Positions 1 to 9,649 of a DNA stretch of 64,000 nt are shown piece by piece. The stretch's first letter is position 1; each line of letters begins with the position of its first letter. The stretch is taken from assembly GCA_020051095.1 (NCBI GenBank), contig JAGVJN010000013.1, positions 57,755-121,754 on the forward strand, written 5' to 3'. Source of the stretch: Pseudomonadota bacterium. GTDB taxonomy: Bacteria; Pseudomonadota; Gammaproteobacteria; Legionellales; Legionellaceae. The notes beneath the pieces are model-generated. The model searched no databases. It was given only the letters and a program-made list of their open reading frames with translations, and was not told the DNA's origin. The position numbers were made by a program, and so were the translations under genes.

Positions 1-1403
1 AATAACGGAACGATTTGTCTTGCTTTCGAAGGGTGCGTCATCAACACCACGACATCAAAATCCTCTCTTCTGCGCAAATTGCCTTTTACATCTCGGCCTA
101 ATAATTGTTTTAAGGATTTTTCTCGTTGAGCGCTACTATCAATATGTAATAATCGGCGAACTGCCTCGTTATAATGGGTGTCTTTTGCGACAGCTAATTC
201 ATCTACAATCCGATTACCATTCTGCAACCATTTTCGATTAAATGCTGATTTAACTTGATCACCCCATTCACCTTGAGAAGTTATCAAAATAGCGTGCTTA
301 AAGCCCTGCTCTGTTAATTTATCCGCCAGTTGAAGTGCTTCATAACTGGGCGACAAGCCAAATTCCCAAGCATTAGCTGACACCGATGAAGATGCATAAT
401 TAAGCAAAAGTGTTGGGACTGGATGGGATTGACTAGCGATAATATCGACTTGATTTTTACTTAATGGCCCAATAACCATGTCTGCGCCGTCTTCTATGGC
501 TTTATGGTATAACGCTAATACCGATCCTTTAGCCACATCATAGGTTTTCACTGATATGGATTTGGGATATTGATTTTTCGCATCCAAAAAGCCATCTTTG
601 ATGGCCTGTCCTGGCCCTGATAAACTACCGGTCATCGGCAATAATAAGGCTATATTTTTTGCGCCAGTTCGTGGCAAAAGATGCTGCCTGGTTGCATAAA
701 TCAATTGATTTGCTTGATGAGCTGGATAAGATGTTTGCCATTTATGGATAGAAGATATTGAGTTTAGTTGTTGTGCAATGGCGGCTAAACTCGCCCATCC
801 CTGAACGATTGGATCATTGGCTTCAATGGCCAGTGTTTGTAGCTCAGCTTGTGGCATATGGATGAGATCCATCCAAATGCGCATATTATTTGCAATTCTT
901 GCATCAGTCTGTTGGAGATGATCATTAAGCTTAATCCGCTCCTCAACAGCTTCAATTGACCTTCCTTTCCGTTCATAGCTATCAATTAATAGACGTCGGT
1001 ATAGATTTTGATAGAACGGGGATAGCTGATTACTGTTATGAACTTGTGCTAAATATAATGAGGCCTGTTTCGGATTATTGACCATCATATTTGCTTTAGC
1101 CATCAAGACATTTTTTTCATCCGCTTGCTCGGGGTGATTGATTGACAGATTTTTTAAGATTGCGACGCCATCTTGAATCTGTCTATCGTAGATTAATCGC
1201 CCAGCTGCTTTGATTTTCAGCTCATTCTTTTCTTCCAATGCAGCACTTTTAGCTTTCGCCAAATAAGCATCTGCCTGCTCAACAAACGGGACATTATGGG
1301 AAATTTGTGTCGTTTGTTGTTGGGGAACCGTGCTACAATTGGTCAGAGATAATAAAGAACACACGTATGAAAATACTGTGAGAAGATAACATTTTTTATT
1401 CAT
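1..1403 (-). CDS. lpoA: LpoA-like penicillin-binding protein activator lipoprotein (C-terminus cut by window edge)
   Basis: Reading the minus strand from an ATG at 1403 gives an open frame that runs off the left edge, about 467 residues so far. The N-terminus is a lipoprotein signal: a Lys-rich start, a hydrophobic stretch, then lipobox L-T-N-C with Cys at residue 23. A helical TPR-like region follows, then a periplasmic-binding-like domain with IALLLPMTGSLSGPGQAI and a later AWEFGLSP segment, as in LpoA/LppC proteins. LpoA is an outer-membrane lipoprotein that activates the peptidoglycan synthase PBP1a. It is divergent from rsmI with a 41-bp spacer, and the lpoA/rsmI pairing is conserved in gammaproteobacteria. 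Family assignment is confident; the C-terminus is not visible. Confidence 0.88.
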   Translation of the reverse strand, partial: MNKKCYLLTVFSYVCSLLSLTNCSTVPQQQTTQISHNVPFVEQADAYLAKAKSAALEEKNELKIKAAGRLIYDRQIQDGVAILKNLSINHPEQADEKNVLMAKANMMVNNPKQASLYLAQVHNSNQLSPFYQNLYRRLLIDSYERKGRSIEAVEERIKLNDHLQQTDARIANNMRIWMDLIHMPQAELQTLAIEANDPIVQGWASLAAIAQQLNSISSIHKWQTSYPAHQANQLIYATRQHLLPRTGAKNIALLLPMTGSLSGPGQAIKDGFLDAKNQYPKSISVKTYDVAKGSVLALYHKAIEDGADMVIGPLSKNQVDIIASQSHPVPTLLLNYASSSVSANAWEFGLSPSYEALQLADKLTEQGFKHAILITSQGEWGDQVKSAFNRKWLQNGNRIVDELAVAKDTHYNEAVRRLLHIDSSAQREKSLKQLLGRDVKGNLRRREDFDVVVLMTHPSKARQIVPL

Positions 1404-1444
1404 AAACTTTTTTACCGTTGGCCTTGAACGACAGAGCTTAAACT

Positions 1445-2299
1445 ATGAAGAATCTTTCATCAATAGGATACGGAACAATTTTTGTTATTGCCACCCCAAT
1501 CGGTCATTTAGATGATATCTCTAAACGTGCCATTGACACCCTTAAATCCGTGGACTTCATTGTTGCTGAAGACACCAGACATTCGAAAACGCTTTTACAA
1601 GCTTATCAAATTAATAAGCCGATGTATGCCATGCATGCTCATAACGAGCAACAGAAAGCTCAATCGATCCTCAACCGCGTTAAAGAGGGCGCGTCTATTG
1701 CCTTGATCAGCGATGCAGGCACACCATTAATTAGCGATCCGGGTTATCCTCTGATTCAACTCGCCCACCAACAACATATTCCCGTCAGCCCCATTCCAGG
1801 AAGTTGTGCACTAATTGCAGCACTTTCTTGCGCTGGCATTCCTTGCCAGCAATTCACCTTTTTAGGTTTTCTGCCACATAAATCAGAGCAGAAGATGACA
1901 CTGTTGCGTCAGTTTACACAACAGGGTTTAACCCTGGTTTGTTATGAATCACCTCATCGACTTTTGGATACCCTCTCCTGTATTGACCAGTTATTTGATC
2001 AACACTATCACTTTGTTCTGGCCAAAGAGCTCACGAAAGCATTTGAGACTATTCGTTATGGAACAGCAGAACAACATAGACAATGGTTAGTATCGGATTT
2101 AAATCACCAAAAGGGTGAGTTTGTTCTATTGTTTCCGCCAATGATTATCGAAGAAAAAGATAATTCGGAAACAATCTTAGCGTTATTATTATCTGAATTA
2201 CCTGTCAAACAAGCCGCTCATTTATGTGCCAAAATCACTGGAAAACCCAAAAATAAGCTCTATCAATTGGCGCTGTCGTTGCAAAATAGCAAAAATTAA
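1445..2299 (+). CDS. rsmI: 16S rRNA 2'-O-ribose C1402 methyltransferase
   Basis: This SAM-dependent tetrapyrrole-methylase-fold enzyme methylates the 2'-O of C1402 in the ribosomal P site. The 284-residue length is typical. Family motifs are visible: VIATPIGHLDDIS near residue 14, AEDTRHS near 41 and SDAGTPLISDPG near 89, which form the SAM pocket. The usual GPSA loop reads GSCA here, a mild variation. It lies divergent from lpoA, the usual gammaproteobacterial arrangement. No strong Shine-Dalgarno precedes the ATG, but the following MKNLSSIGYGTIFVIATP fits the family start. The 133-bp gap to the next gene shows nothing clear. Confidence 0.95.
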   Translation: MKNLSSIGYGTIFVIATPIGHLDDISKRAIDTLKSVDFIVAEDTRHSKTLLQAYQINKPMYAMHAHNEQQKAQSILNRVKEGASIALISDAGTPLISDPGYPLIQLAHQQHIPVSPIPGSCALIAALSCAGIPCQQFTFLGFLPHKSEQKMTLLRQFTQQGLTLVCYESPHRLLDTLSCIDQLFDQHYHFVLAKELTKAFETIRYGTAEQHRQWLVSDLNHQKGEFVLLFPPMIIEEKDNSETILALLLSELPVKQAAHLCAKITGKPKNKLYQLALSLQNSKN

Positions 2300-2432
2300 C
2301 TGTTATTGCACCATCCAAGCCTATTATGATAGGAACTTGTCCTTTTATAACCTGTAGTTGGCCATTATTACCAAGCTAAAAATCACTTTGTAAACTATAT
2401 TAATCCTATGTTTACTAAACAACCAGTTTACT

Positions 2433-3527
2433 ATGTTAAATCGCAAAAAATATTGTTTCCTATTTATCTATCTGCTCCTCCCTTTGCCTTTTATAAGTCT
2501 TTACTTGGGTGGTATCTATGTGTTGTTGCCATTTTTTGTCATCTATGTGGGGATACCTCTACTCGATTATTTCGTGATTGATGCGAATAATCCGACGCTA
2601 GAACAAGAAAAAATCTTGTTGAATGATAAATTTTTTCGGCGGATTGTCTTGCTCTACGCTCCGATGCAAATCAGTATAATTGCATTAGGATGCTATGCTG
2701 TAACTTATCAAACGTTAACGCTACTTGAATGGTGGGGTTTTACATTGTCTATTGGGCTATTGACTGGCGGTGTCGGGATTACCTTATCCCACGAATTAAT
2801 CCATAAAAAAAATAACGTGGATCAAGCATTGAGTAAGCTTCTTCTTTGTTTTGTCTGTTATGGTCACTGGTCAATTGAGCATGTCAGAGGCCACCATTTT
2901 AATGTTGCTACAAAACAGGATCCTGCTTCAGCACCGCTTGGAATGAATGTCTACCGTTTTTTGCTAAAAACACTCCTTGGCACGGTTCGTTCTTCCTGGA
3001 ATATCGAACAAAAAAGACTACAACGAAAAGGGTATTCGCTTTTTAGTTGGCATAATAATTTTTGGTGGATTATCTTTGGTCCTATAGCCATTATCGTAGC
3101 AGTTACTGCTATTTTTGGGGCTTCTGCTCTCGCTTTTTTTGTGGTTCAATCGATAACAGCAATCTTGCTATTAGAAATTGTCAATTATATTGAACATTAT
3201 GGTTTAGAACGTCGTAAGCTAGCCAATGGTCGTTACGAGCCAGTATCACCTATCCACTCCTGGAATGCCAATCATTGGTTTAGTAATTTAGTCCTCTTTC
3301 ATCTGCAACGTCACTCTGACCATCACACTTATGGTGCTAAGCCCTATCAGGTGTTAAGGCATCTCGATGAAAGCCCGCAACTTCCTTCAGGGTATTTGGG
3401 CATGATGTTGTTGGCAGTTATCCCACCCTTATGGTTTTGGGTTATGGATAAGCGTGTGTTGACGTACCGAAATGAGCTGTCTCGTAAAAATTCCTTGGAA
3501 GAGGTAGGTAGTGCGGTGAGTGTTTAA
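2433..3527 (+). CDS. alkB: AlkB-type membrane non-haem di-iron hydroxylase (alkane 1-monooxygenase family)
   Basis: A 364-residue integral membrane protein carrying the histidine motifs of the AlkB branch of membrane hydroxylases/desaturases: HELIHKKN at 120-127, EHVRGHH at 149-155, NYIEHYGL at 251-258 and LQRHSDHH at 291-298. The last two are characteristic of alkane monooxygenases rather than fatty-acid desaturases. Several hydrophobic helices surround them. Family members oxidise terminal methyl groups of n-alkanes or related chains using rubredoxin electrons. No rubredoxin, rubredoxin reductase or alkane regulator lies nearby, so the electron partner must be elsewhere and the substrate is uncertain. 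The gene stands alone between rsmI and a convergent unknown gene. Confidence 0.9.
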   Translation: MLNRKKYCFLFIYLLLPLPFISLYLGGIYVLLPFFVIYVGIPLLDYFVIDANNPTLEQEKILLNDKFFRRIVLLYAPMQISIIALGCYAVTYQTLTLLEWWGFTLSIGLLTGGVGITLSHELIHKKNNVDQALSKLLLCFVCYGHWSIEHVRGHHFNVATKQDPASAPLGMNVYRFLLKTLLGTVRSSWNIEQKRLQRKGYSLFSWHNNFWWIIFGPIAIIVAVTAIFGASALAFFVVQSITAILLLEIVNYIEHYGLERRKLANGRYEPVSPIHSWNANHWFSNLVLFHLQRHSDHHTYGAKPYQVLRHLDESPQLPSGYLGMMLLAVIPPLWFWVMDKRVLTYRNELSRKNSLEEVGSAVSV

Positions 3528-3542
3528 AATGTTTAATCCAGC

Positions 3543-3575
3543 ATCACCCAAATGATGAATAACTGTTTGGGTGAT
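3543..3575. terminator. Hairpin between convergent genes (candidate bidirectional terminator)
   Basis: A 10-bp perfect stem, ATCACCCAAA (3543-3552) with TTTGGGTGAT (3566-3575), separated by a 13-nt loop. It sits in the 53-bp gap between the convergent alkB-like gene and the 524-residue gene. There is no long T-run, so termination is inferred from position and symmetry. Confidence 0.5.
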
Positions 3576-3580
3576 ACTGT

Positions 3581-5155
3581 TTATGCAAAGCCGGGCTTTT
3601 GCGCTTTGAATGTTACATCTTTATCAGCTTCTTCAACCAAATTTGCTGCTATATGTTGTTGATAATATTTAAATCCTTCAACAACAAGATAACTAACCGT
3701 TAAAACAAGAGCCGCTTCCCAACACACCAAGAAGGTTCCAATCAAAATTGAAGGGACGACAGTATTTTTCACTAAGTTTTTTACTAAATCCTGTCTGGCC
3801 TGCTGATATTCTTTCTCAAGCACTGCTTTATCCAATTCCAATGCGTCTGCATGTTCAATTTTTCCTTTAATTGCTTGTAATTTCCCATAATCATTACCTG
3901 CCAAAATCATCGATACGGCTACTAAGCAAATTGAATAACAGGCAATGACCACAATGGGTGAGGCAACGAGAATTGAAAAACTAAACCCTGTGCCAAGCAT
4001 CAAAGCAGCCAATGTTTGGAAATTATAAACAGCCGCTGTTTGTCGCCAATTGATTTGGTTATACATTTTTTGTTTTTCTAATACCTTTAATTGCATTAAA
4101 AGGGAATTTTTTTCTACTTCCGATAGAGATTGTGCACTGAGGCTATCAAGCAACGCCTTGATTTCTTGATCATATTGTTGCTGCTTTTTAATATAAACTT
4201 GCTCATCACAGTATTTTAAGTATAACAAAACAGCCACATCAAAAAACATAAAACCGGCGGTTATACCCATAGAAGCAAAGGCAGACATACCAAATAATTG
4301 ATAATTTGTGACACCATTGATCACCACCCAAACGCTGTCATTCAGTAACGCGCCTTTCTTCTGATAGAGCTGGTGATATAAGCGACTTAACACATCAGGC
4401 AACGCTTTTTTTGCCTCTTCCGTTGGACAAAATGTGAAATAGAAAGTTGCAGCAAGATTTCTTACCAACCTCGAACCAAACATGATGACACTCAAGGCAT
4501 TAAATAGCCCACTGACGGTTCCCATCTTTGCAATGATTTCTGCAGAAGTGATATTTCGATTAAGAAGTTTACCGAGTTTTTCGAGAATTTTATTCTCTTC
4601 AAGCACCACAAAAACTTGGCTTAAACTTAACCGTGACAACACTAAAACAATTCTTGATAAATTGATATAACCGATTGTTTGTGCGAATTTTCCTGGGTTA
4701 AGCACTGACTGCTTAGCCTCATCCCATGTATCTTGGAACGTTTGCGACAAGGCAGCTAAGAATTGTTTTCTTTGTTCAACGTTTTGCACATTTTCAACGC
4801 GATTTAACTTGTCAATTAAGGCTTGTGCCTTTTGTTTATAATGCTGCGTTTTGTAAAAATCACCGCATGCGGCATGATATTTTTCCAATAAATAGCAGCA
4901 ATATAATGAGAAATAGAAAAACTGCTCCGTGTTTTCATCGACATTCATCGTATCCAAAACGGCACTTAGATCGTCGAATTCTTGATGTATAACATCCTGA
5001 TTAACAAATAATTCTGATGATGTCATGTGATCGGATAGCAAGGCAGCATATCGCACTTCATTTTTTGCTGAGCCATCGAAAAAAGACTTTTTATGAGCGT
5101 AAAAAGGGACTATTTTCTCTTGAGCAGCAGTAGCTGTTATATTTGTCATTAACAT
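3581..5155 (-). CDS. Unknown multi-helix membrane protein (524 aa)
   Basis: I do not recognise this family. The first ~160 residues look soluble and helical. Several hydrophobic stretches follow: around residues 165-185, around 215-240, around 290-315 (TAGFMFFDVAVLLYL), a long pair around 385-430 (FSFSILVASPIVVIACYSI) and one near 470-495. Charged coiled-coil-like segments separate them (residues ~325-370 and ~440-465). The C-terminus is short and charged. Large helical proteins with internal hydrophobic hairpins and no metabolic domain are common among secreted effectors and membrane-remodelling proteins of Legionellales, but nothing here proves secretion. Start ambiguity: ATG at 5155 or 5149. 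It lies downstream of mnmE in the same orientation with a 129-bp gap. Confidence 0.7.
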   Translation of the reverse strand: MLMTNITATAAQEKIVPFYAHKKSFFDGSAKNEVRYAALLSDHMTSSELFVNQDVIHQEFDDLSAVLDTMNVDENTEQFFYFSLYCCYLLEKYHAACGDFYKTQHYKQKAQALIDKLNRVENVQNVEQRKQFLAALSQTFQDTWDEAKQSVLNPGKFAQTIGYINLSRIVLVLSRLSLSQVFVVLEENKILEKLGKLLNRNITSAEIIAKMGTVSGLFNALSVIMFGSRLVRNLAATFYFTFCPTEEAKKALPDVLSRLYHQLYQKKGALLNDSVWVVINGVTNYQLFGMSAFASMGITAGFMFFDVAVLLYLKYCDEQVYIKKQQQYDQEIKALLDSLSAQSLSEVEKNSLLMQLKVLEKQKMYNQINWRQTAAVYNFQTLAALMLGTGFSFSILVASPIVVIACYSICLVAVSMILAGNDYGKLQAIKGKIEHADALELDKAVLEKEYQQARQDLVKNLVKNTVVPSILIGTFLVCWEAALVLTVSYLVVEGFKYYQQHIAANLVEEADKDVTFKAQKPGFA

Positions 5156-5284
5156 ACACTCATAAAAAACAGACAGACTAAAAATATACCACTTTATTTC
5201 TTTTTACACAATACTGTTTGTATAATATGAGTGCTTATCCATGACTCTTTTACAACGTTACTCCTCAAAAGTTAATCATTTATC

Positions 5285-6625
5285 CTATTTTCCAATACAA
5301 AACGATGAAAAAATCTCGCCTAACAGATCATCTGCGTGATACTCACCGGTGATTTGCGAAAGGGCGCGATGAGCGTGGGTTAAATCATCCGCAAGCAATT
5401 CACCTGCTTTATGCTGATGGAGCTGTTCCTTCCCATTAACAAGCAGTTGCAGGCATTGAGTTAGGGCATCGACATGTCGTCGTCTTGCCATAAATTGCCC
5501 TTCGAAATCATATTGGCCAATGAGTTGTTTAATTTTCTGTTTCAATGCATCTAAACCAATTTCTTTTTTTGCACTGATATAGGCTGTGTTTTCAGATATT
5601 TTTGCTGGCAGTTTTACCGTATCAATTTTATTATACACCCGTAAGATAGGTGTCGATTTGGCTAGCTTTTTTTTTATCTCTGCTGTCAGAGGATGCTCCT
5701 CATCATGTTCGTTGATATCAATCAAATATAAAAGACAATCTGCCTGCGCTAACGCTTGCCATGCTTTAGCAATACCAACCTTCTCAACAGGATCATCACT
5801 TTCCCTTAAACCAGCTGTGTCAATGATATGCACCGGGATATCATCAATTAATATATATTCCCGCATTACATCGCGTGTTGTTCCAGCGATATCTGTGACA
5901 ATGGCAACTTCTTTTTCAGCCAAAGCATTAATTAACGTTGATTTGCCAACATTGGGTTGCCCAGCTATCACAATGGTAACCCCTTCTCGCATCATCACAC
6001 CTTGTCCGGCTTGAGAAATTATTATTCGGACTTGTTCAATAATACTATCCAGCTGTTCAGCAACATGCCCCTCGCTAATAAAATCGATTTCTTCTTCTGG
6101 GAAATCAATAGCTGCTTCAACATACATTCTTAAATGAATAATCCGTTCATTTAACTCATTTATTCGGCGAGAGAAATTACCCTGCAATGATTGGCCTGCC
6201 ATTTTCGCTGAAGTAAGTGATTGTGCAGCGATTAAATCAGCGATAGCTTCTGCTTGAATCAAATCGATTTTATTATTTAAAAATGCACGCAGTGAAAACT
6301 CTCCAGGTTGAGCTAGTCGAGCGCCTTCTTCCGTGATTTTTTTGATAATTGCGTCGAGCATTATTGGTGAACCATGTAGCTGCAGCTCAAACACATCTTC
6401 ACCTGTAAAGGAATGCGGTCCAGGAAAATAGATCCCAATTCCTGAATCTAACGTGTTGTCATCTAAATCGTAAATATGGATATAGGTTGCATAACGCGGC
6501 TTAAACTGCTGTCTTCGAGTCAAAGCTTTGATGAGTGATAGTGTTTTTGGTCCGGATATTCTTAAAATGCCAACACCACCTTGTCCAGGTGGTGTTGCAC
6601 AGGCCACAATGGTGTCATCGCTCAT
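5285..6625 (-). CDS. mnmE: tRNA uridine-34 5-carboxymethylaminomethyl modification GTPase
   Basis: With MnmG this GTPase installs the cmnm5 group on U34 of certain tRNAs. The 446-residue length is standard. An N-terminal folate-binding/dimerisation domain ([20 protein letters not shown]) is followed by a helical domain holding the embedded G domain: P-loop GQPNVGKST at 222-230, DIAGTTRD at 245-252, DTAG at 269-272 and NKID near 336. The C-terminus is the conserved F-C-I-G-K carrying the catalytic Cys. It follows yidC by 2 bases in the conserved rpmH-rnpA-yidD-yidC-mnmE block. Confidence 0.98.
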   Translation of the reverse strand: MSDDTIVACATPPGQGGVGILRISGPKTLSLIKALTRRQQFKPRYATYIHIYDLDDNTLDSGIGIYFPGPHSFTGEDVFELQLHGSPIMLDAIIKKITEEGARLAQPGEFSLRAFLNNKIDLIQAEAIADLIAAQSLTSAKMAGQSLQGNFSRRINELNERIIHLRMYVEAAIDFPEEEIDFISEGHVAEQLDSIIEQVRIIISQAGQGVMMREGVTIVIAGQPNVGKSTLINALAEKEVAIVTDIAGTTRDVMREYILIDDIPVHIIDTAGLRESDDPVEKVGIAKAWQALAQADCLLYLIDINEHDEEHPLTAEIKKKLAKSTPILRVYNKIDTVKLPAKISENTAYISAKKEIGLDALKQKIKQLIGQYDFEGQFMARRRHVDALTQCLQLLVNGKEQLHQHKAGELLADDLTHAHRALSQITGEYHADDLLGEIFSSFCIGK

Positions 6626-6627
6626 AA

Positions 6628-8328
6628 TTAAGCTTTTTTCAATTTTTTCAATGCCTTATTTTCACTGAATTTATTGGTGATATACCACTGCTGCAAAATT
6701 GAAAGGGTATTATTGACTATCCAATAGAGTACTAAACCAGCTGGGAATCCCCAAAATAAGGCGGTGAAAACAACAGGCAAGAACATCATCATCTTCGCTT
6801 GCATTGGATCGGGCGGAGCGGGGTTTAACTTTTGTTGAATAAGCATCGTCAAGCCCATGATGATTGGTAATATGTGATAAGGATCGGCGACAGATAAATC
6901 CTGTATCCAGCCAATAAAGGGGGCTTGACGTAATTCAACACTTTCTAATAATACCCAATACAAGGCAATAAACACAGGTATTTGAACAAGGATTGGTAAA
7001 CATCCCCCTAATGGGTTTATCTTTTCTTTACGATATAAAGCCATCGTTTCCTGGCTTAGTTTGGCTTTATCATCACCATATCGTTGGCGTAATGCTTCGA
7101 GTTTAGGTTGGAGTTTACGCATATTAGCCATCGACTTATAGCTCGTCGCCGATAGTCGATAAAAGGCGAGTTTAATTAACACCGTTACTAACACGATTGA
7201 CCAGCCCCAGTTTCCAACCACACTATGAATTGCTTTCATGACGGCAAATAATAGTGACGATAGGAACCATAACAAGCCATAATCAATGGTCATATCTAAA
7301 CCTGGCGCTATTGTTTTAAGCACGCTGGTAATTTCTGGTCCGATATAGATCTGTTGATTAAACTGATGGGATTTTCCTGGTGATATTGCCACAGAAGGCC
7401 CAACTAGTCCGATAGTATATAATTCATTGGAAGAGCGGGTAAAAATAGTGTTCTTTTGATTTGCTTCGGGTACCCATGCCGTTAAGAAATAATGCTGTTG
7501 CATAGCAATCCAACCACCTTGCGTTTTCACATTGAGGTTCGATTTAGTCATTTGTTTAAAACTGACTTTTTGATACAGCTTTTCCCCAGGGTTAGAGTAG
7601 GAGGCCCCTGTAAATGAACCTATATGAAATAACCCAGATGGATCTTCTTTAGGTTGTTCACGAACAATCTGATTAATCTGATAAATTCGCTTTGTTGTAT
7701 TTGTACTGTTGTTGAAATCATAAGAGACGTTTACTAAATAATCGCCTCGTTTCAAATAGAAGTGTTTTTTAACTTGATTGCCTTGTTTATCTCTACCAAC
7801 TAATGTAACGGTTAACTGATCATCGCCTGTGTTAAGTTGATAATCACTCTTTGCAGTTTGCCATTCAATCTTTAATGGTTTAGGTGCTTTATTTTCTAAA
7901 GCAACCATTTGGCTACGTGCTATATATGTCTCATTTTCACTGTTATTTAATAACGTGATGGGTTTGTTTTTTTGTTCAACACTTACGGGATAATCCAACA
8001 GTTTTGCTTCAACGATATCCCCATGGGCCAGATCAATTTTCATACTTAAAACATCGGTTTTGACGGATATAAGTTGCTGTTTATCAGCTAATTTATCGAT
8101 TTCAGGTGCACTGGTGTCTACCGACGCTTGCTCTTGATTTGGGTTTTGGGTTTGAATCACTTCCCCATGAGGCATTGGTAAATCAGACGAAGCGGTTGAA
8201 GGGGTGCTATTCGTTGCACTCAGTTGGGAGTCAACTTTCACAGGGGGATAATCTTGTTGCCAAGCAATCCAAAGATTATAAACAATTAGCGCTAAAATCG
8301 AATATAAAACAACACGACGTAAGTCCAT
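6628..8328 (-). CDS. yidC: Membrane protein insertase YidC
   Basis: This inner-membrane insertase helps proteins into the lipid bilayer, alone or with SecYEG. The 566-residue form is the Gram-negative type: an N-terminal transmembrane helix (about residues 6-23), a long periplasmic beta-sandwich domain to about 345, then the conserved core. The core includes a hydrophobic segment with [18 protein letters not shown], followed by the cytoplasmic loop and further helices to a Lys-rich tail ending KKLKKA. The ATG is only 2 bases after the yidD stop, and mnmE follows 2 bases after its own stop, so the block is translated as a tight operon. Confidence 0.98.
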   Translation of the reverse strand: MDLRRVVLYSILALIVYNLWIAWQQDYPPVKVDSQLSATNSTPSTASSDLPMPHGEVIQTQNPNQEQASVDTSAPEIDKLADKQQLISVKTDVLSMKIDLAHGDIVEAKLLDYPVSVEQKNKPITLLNNSENETYIARSQMVALENKAPKPLKIEWQTAKSDYQLNTGDDQLTVTLVGRDKQGNQVKKHFYLKRGDYLVNVSYDFNNSTNTTKRIYQINQIVREQPKEDPSGLFHIGSFTGASYSNPGEKLYQKVSFKQMTKSNLNVKTQGGWIAMQQHYFLTAWVPEANQKNTIFTRSSNELYTIGLVGPSVAISPGKSHQFNQQIYIGPEITSVLKTIAPGLDMTIDYGLLWFLSSLLFAVMKAIHSVVGNWGWSIVLVTVLIKLAFYRLSATSYKSMANMRKLQPKLEALRQRYGDDKAKLSQETMALYRKEKINPLGGCLPILVQIPVFIALYWVLLESVELRQAPFIGWIQDLSVADPYHILPIIMGLTMLIQQKLNPAPPDPMQAKMMMFLPVVFTALFWGFPAGLVLYWIVNNTLSILQQWYITNKFSENKALKKLKKA

Positions 8329-8330
8329 AA

Positions 8331-8576
8331 TTAATTCTCTTCAGTCAATTGAACGGGATCGTACCCCCCTTTACAACCGGGGTGGCAGCGACATAAACGA
8401 TGAAAAGTTAACCAAATCCCCATGACAATCCCGCGATGTTGAATCGCATCAATCGCATACTGTGAGCAACTGGGATAAAATCGACAATGCTCCCCAAGAA
8501 GAGGGCTGATAATTAGTTGATACAATTTTATTGGTAAACAAATTAGATGGCGTAATACTGTGTTAATTTTAACCAT
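8331..8576 (-). CDS. yidD: Membrane protein insertion efficiency factor YidD
   Basis: An 81-residue amphipathic protein with the family core [22 protein letters not shown] and the Cys-rich segment [13 protein letters not shown]. YidD associates with the inner membrane and assists YidC-dependent insertion. The start ATG at 8576 lies inside the 3' end of rnpA (34-base overlap), and yidC starts 2 bases after its stop. Both are usual for this cluster and imply translational coupling. Confidence 0.95.
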   Translation of the reverse strand: MVKINTVLRHLICLPIKLYQLIISPLLGEHCRFYPSCSQYAIDAIQHRGIVMGIWLTFHRLCRCHPGCKGGYDPVQLTEEN

Positions 8577-8887
8577 ATCTTACCTAATTGCCTAAATAAA
8601 ACGGCGTTTTCTTGTAGTTCTCCCCCAAAATGAGCGATAACAACCACATCAACCGCTGGGAGATGTTGCTGCCTAAACGATTCTCGGACAATCCGTTTAA
8701 TCCGGTTACGATCGTGGGCTTTGGCAATTTTCTTTTTTGATATTGCCAAACCCAATCGACTTTCTAATGTTAAACCCGGCTTATGTAATACCAGGAACGA
8801 GGGGCTTTTGATTTTGTTTGCCTGATCAAAAACAAATTTAAAATCGGATGCCTGAACTAATCGCTTCGTTTTAGGGAATGTGTTCAC
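8543..8887 (-). CDS. rnpA: Ribonuclease P protein component
   Basis: This small basic protein partners with the RNase P RNA to mature tRNA 5' ends. It is 114 residues long, with the N-terminal RLVQASDFKFVFDQ segment and the signature RNRIKRIVRESFR. The start is a GTG whose G is the last base of the rpmH TAG stop (one-base overlap on the minus strand). No upstream ATG is possible without entering rpmH in another frame, so this start is well supported. Its 3' end overlaps yidD by 34 bases. Confidence 0.96.
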   Translation of the reverse strand: MNTFPKTKRLVQASDFKFVFDQANKIKSPSFLVLHKPGLTLESRLGLAISKKKIAKAHDRNRIKRIVRESFRQQHLPAVDVVVIAHFGGELQENAVLFRQLGKIWLKLTQYYAI

Positions 8888-9021
8888 TACGCGGATAGAC
8901 GTTTACGTCCTTTAGCTCTACGCCGACTTAGAACAGCTCGTCCACCACGAGTGGCCATGCGTGCACGAAAGCCATGATCACGCTTACGTTTTAAATTACT
9001 GGGTTGAAATGTACGTTTCAT
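8887..9021 (-). CDS. rpmH: 50S ribosomal protein L34
   Basis: A 44-residue, Arg/Lys-rich protein beginning [18 protein letters not shown] and ending KGRKRLSA, a textbook L34 sequence. It is the first gene of the leftward rpmH-rnpA-yidD-yidC-mnmE block, immediately beside the putative origin. A strong promoter lies 43-71 bases upstream of the ATG (9064-9092). Confidence 0.98.
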   Translation of the reverse strand: MKRTFQPSNLKRKRDHGFRARMATRGGRAVLSRRRAKGRKRLSA

Positions 9022-9063
9022 GATAAATCATACCTTTGACTGAATTATATAATTAGGTAGGCA

Positions 9064-9092
9064 ATAATAGGGAATATGATGCCTTGTGTCAA
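9064..9092 (-). promoter_or_regulatory. Sigma-70 promoter for the rpmH operon
   Basis: On the minus strand a perfect -35 TTGACA (9087-9092) is separated by exactly 17 bp from TATTAT (9064-9069). Transcription would start near 9057 and run into rpmH. This is the best consensus promoter I found in the window. Confidence 0.8.
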
Positions 9093-9100
9093 TTTTTTTC

Positions 9101-9646
9101 ATCTTTTTTTCGTTGAGTGAAGAAAAAATGTCGTTGTTAGATAGCCCTAGTGAATAGGGAAACAAAATTTATAAAATGAAACCGATAGTTTGCCAAAATA
9201 TGATTTACTAATAATAAAATAAATTAAGAAAAAATACTTATATTTGTTATTATGTTTTAAAATTCTGTGGTTAACTCATAAATAATATTAATTATCATAT
9301 GGATACGGGAATTAATACCTGTTTATATTCCATGAATAGTGCAGTGTTATTCTGATAATAACTTTTAACTTTTGTCAGTGACAACCAATTTATTATTAAG
9401 TTATTCACCTCTATCCACAGATCAATATTCAGGTTATTATTCTACGAAATGGTTTTTAAAAACGAAAAAGATTGTTCTATTTTAAACGATAAGGCATAAT
9501 TTTTTTTACAAACCCGTTGACCTGTGGATAACTTAAATCATACACTGATGATTCATACAGCCATTATCAATTAATCGTGTGTTGAACTTTCTAGTTATGT
9601 AATTCTGTTCCTCACACCTTAGGATAACCCTCAAATTCTGGAGTTT
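9101..9646. other. oriC: Putative chromosomal replication origin / dnaA regulatory region
   Basis: This is the AT-rich spacer between divergent rpmH and dnaA, where oriC sits in Pseudomonas-like genomes. It holds one perfect DnaA box, TGTGGATAA at 9523-9531 (minus orientation). One-mismatch boxes lie at 9266-9274 (TGTGGTTAA) and 9411-9419 (CTATCCACA), and a weaker one at 9401-9409 (TTATTCACC). A very AT-rich stretch at about 9170-9300 could be the unwinding element. No other gene is visible here. The origin call rests on position plus box clustering; the boxes could also serve dnaA autoregulation. Confidence 0.65.
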
Positions 9647-9649
9647 TTG

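Noticed and set aside
5586..6014. 142-codon frame antisense to mnmE
   Set aside because: Complement of the G-domain coding sequence; no start signals.
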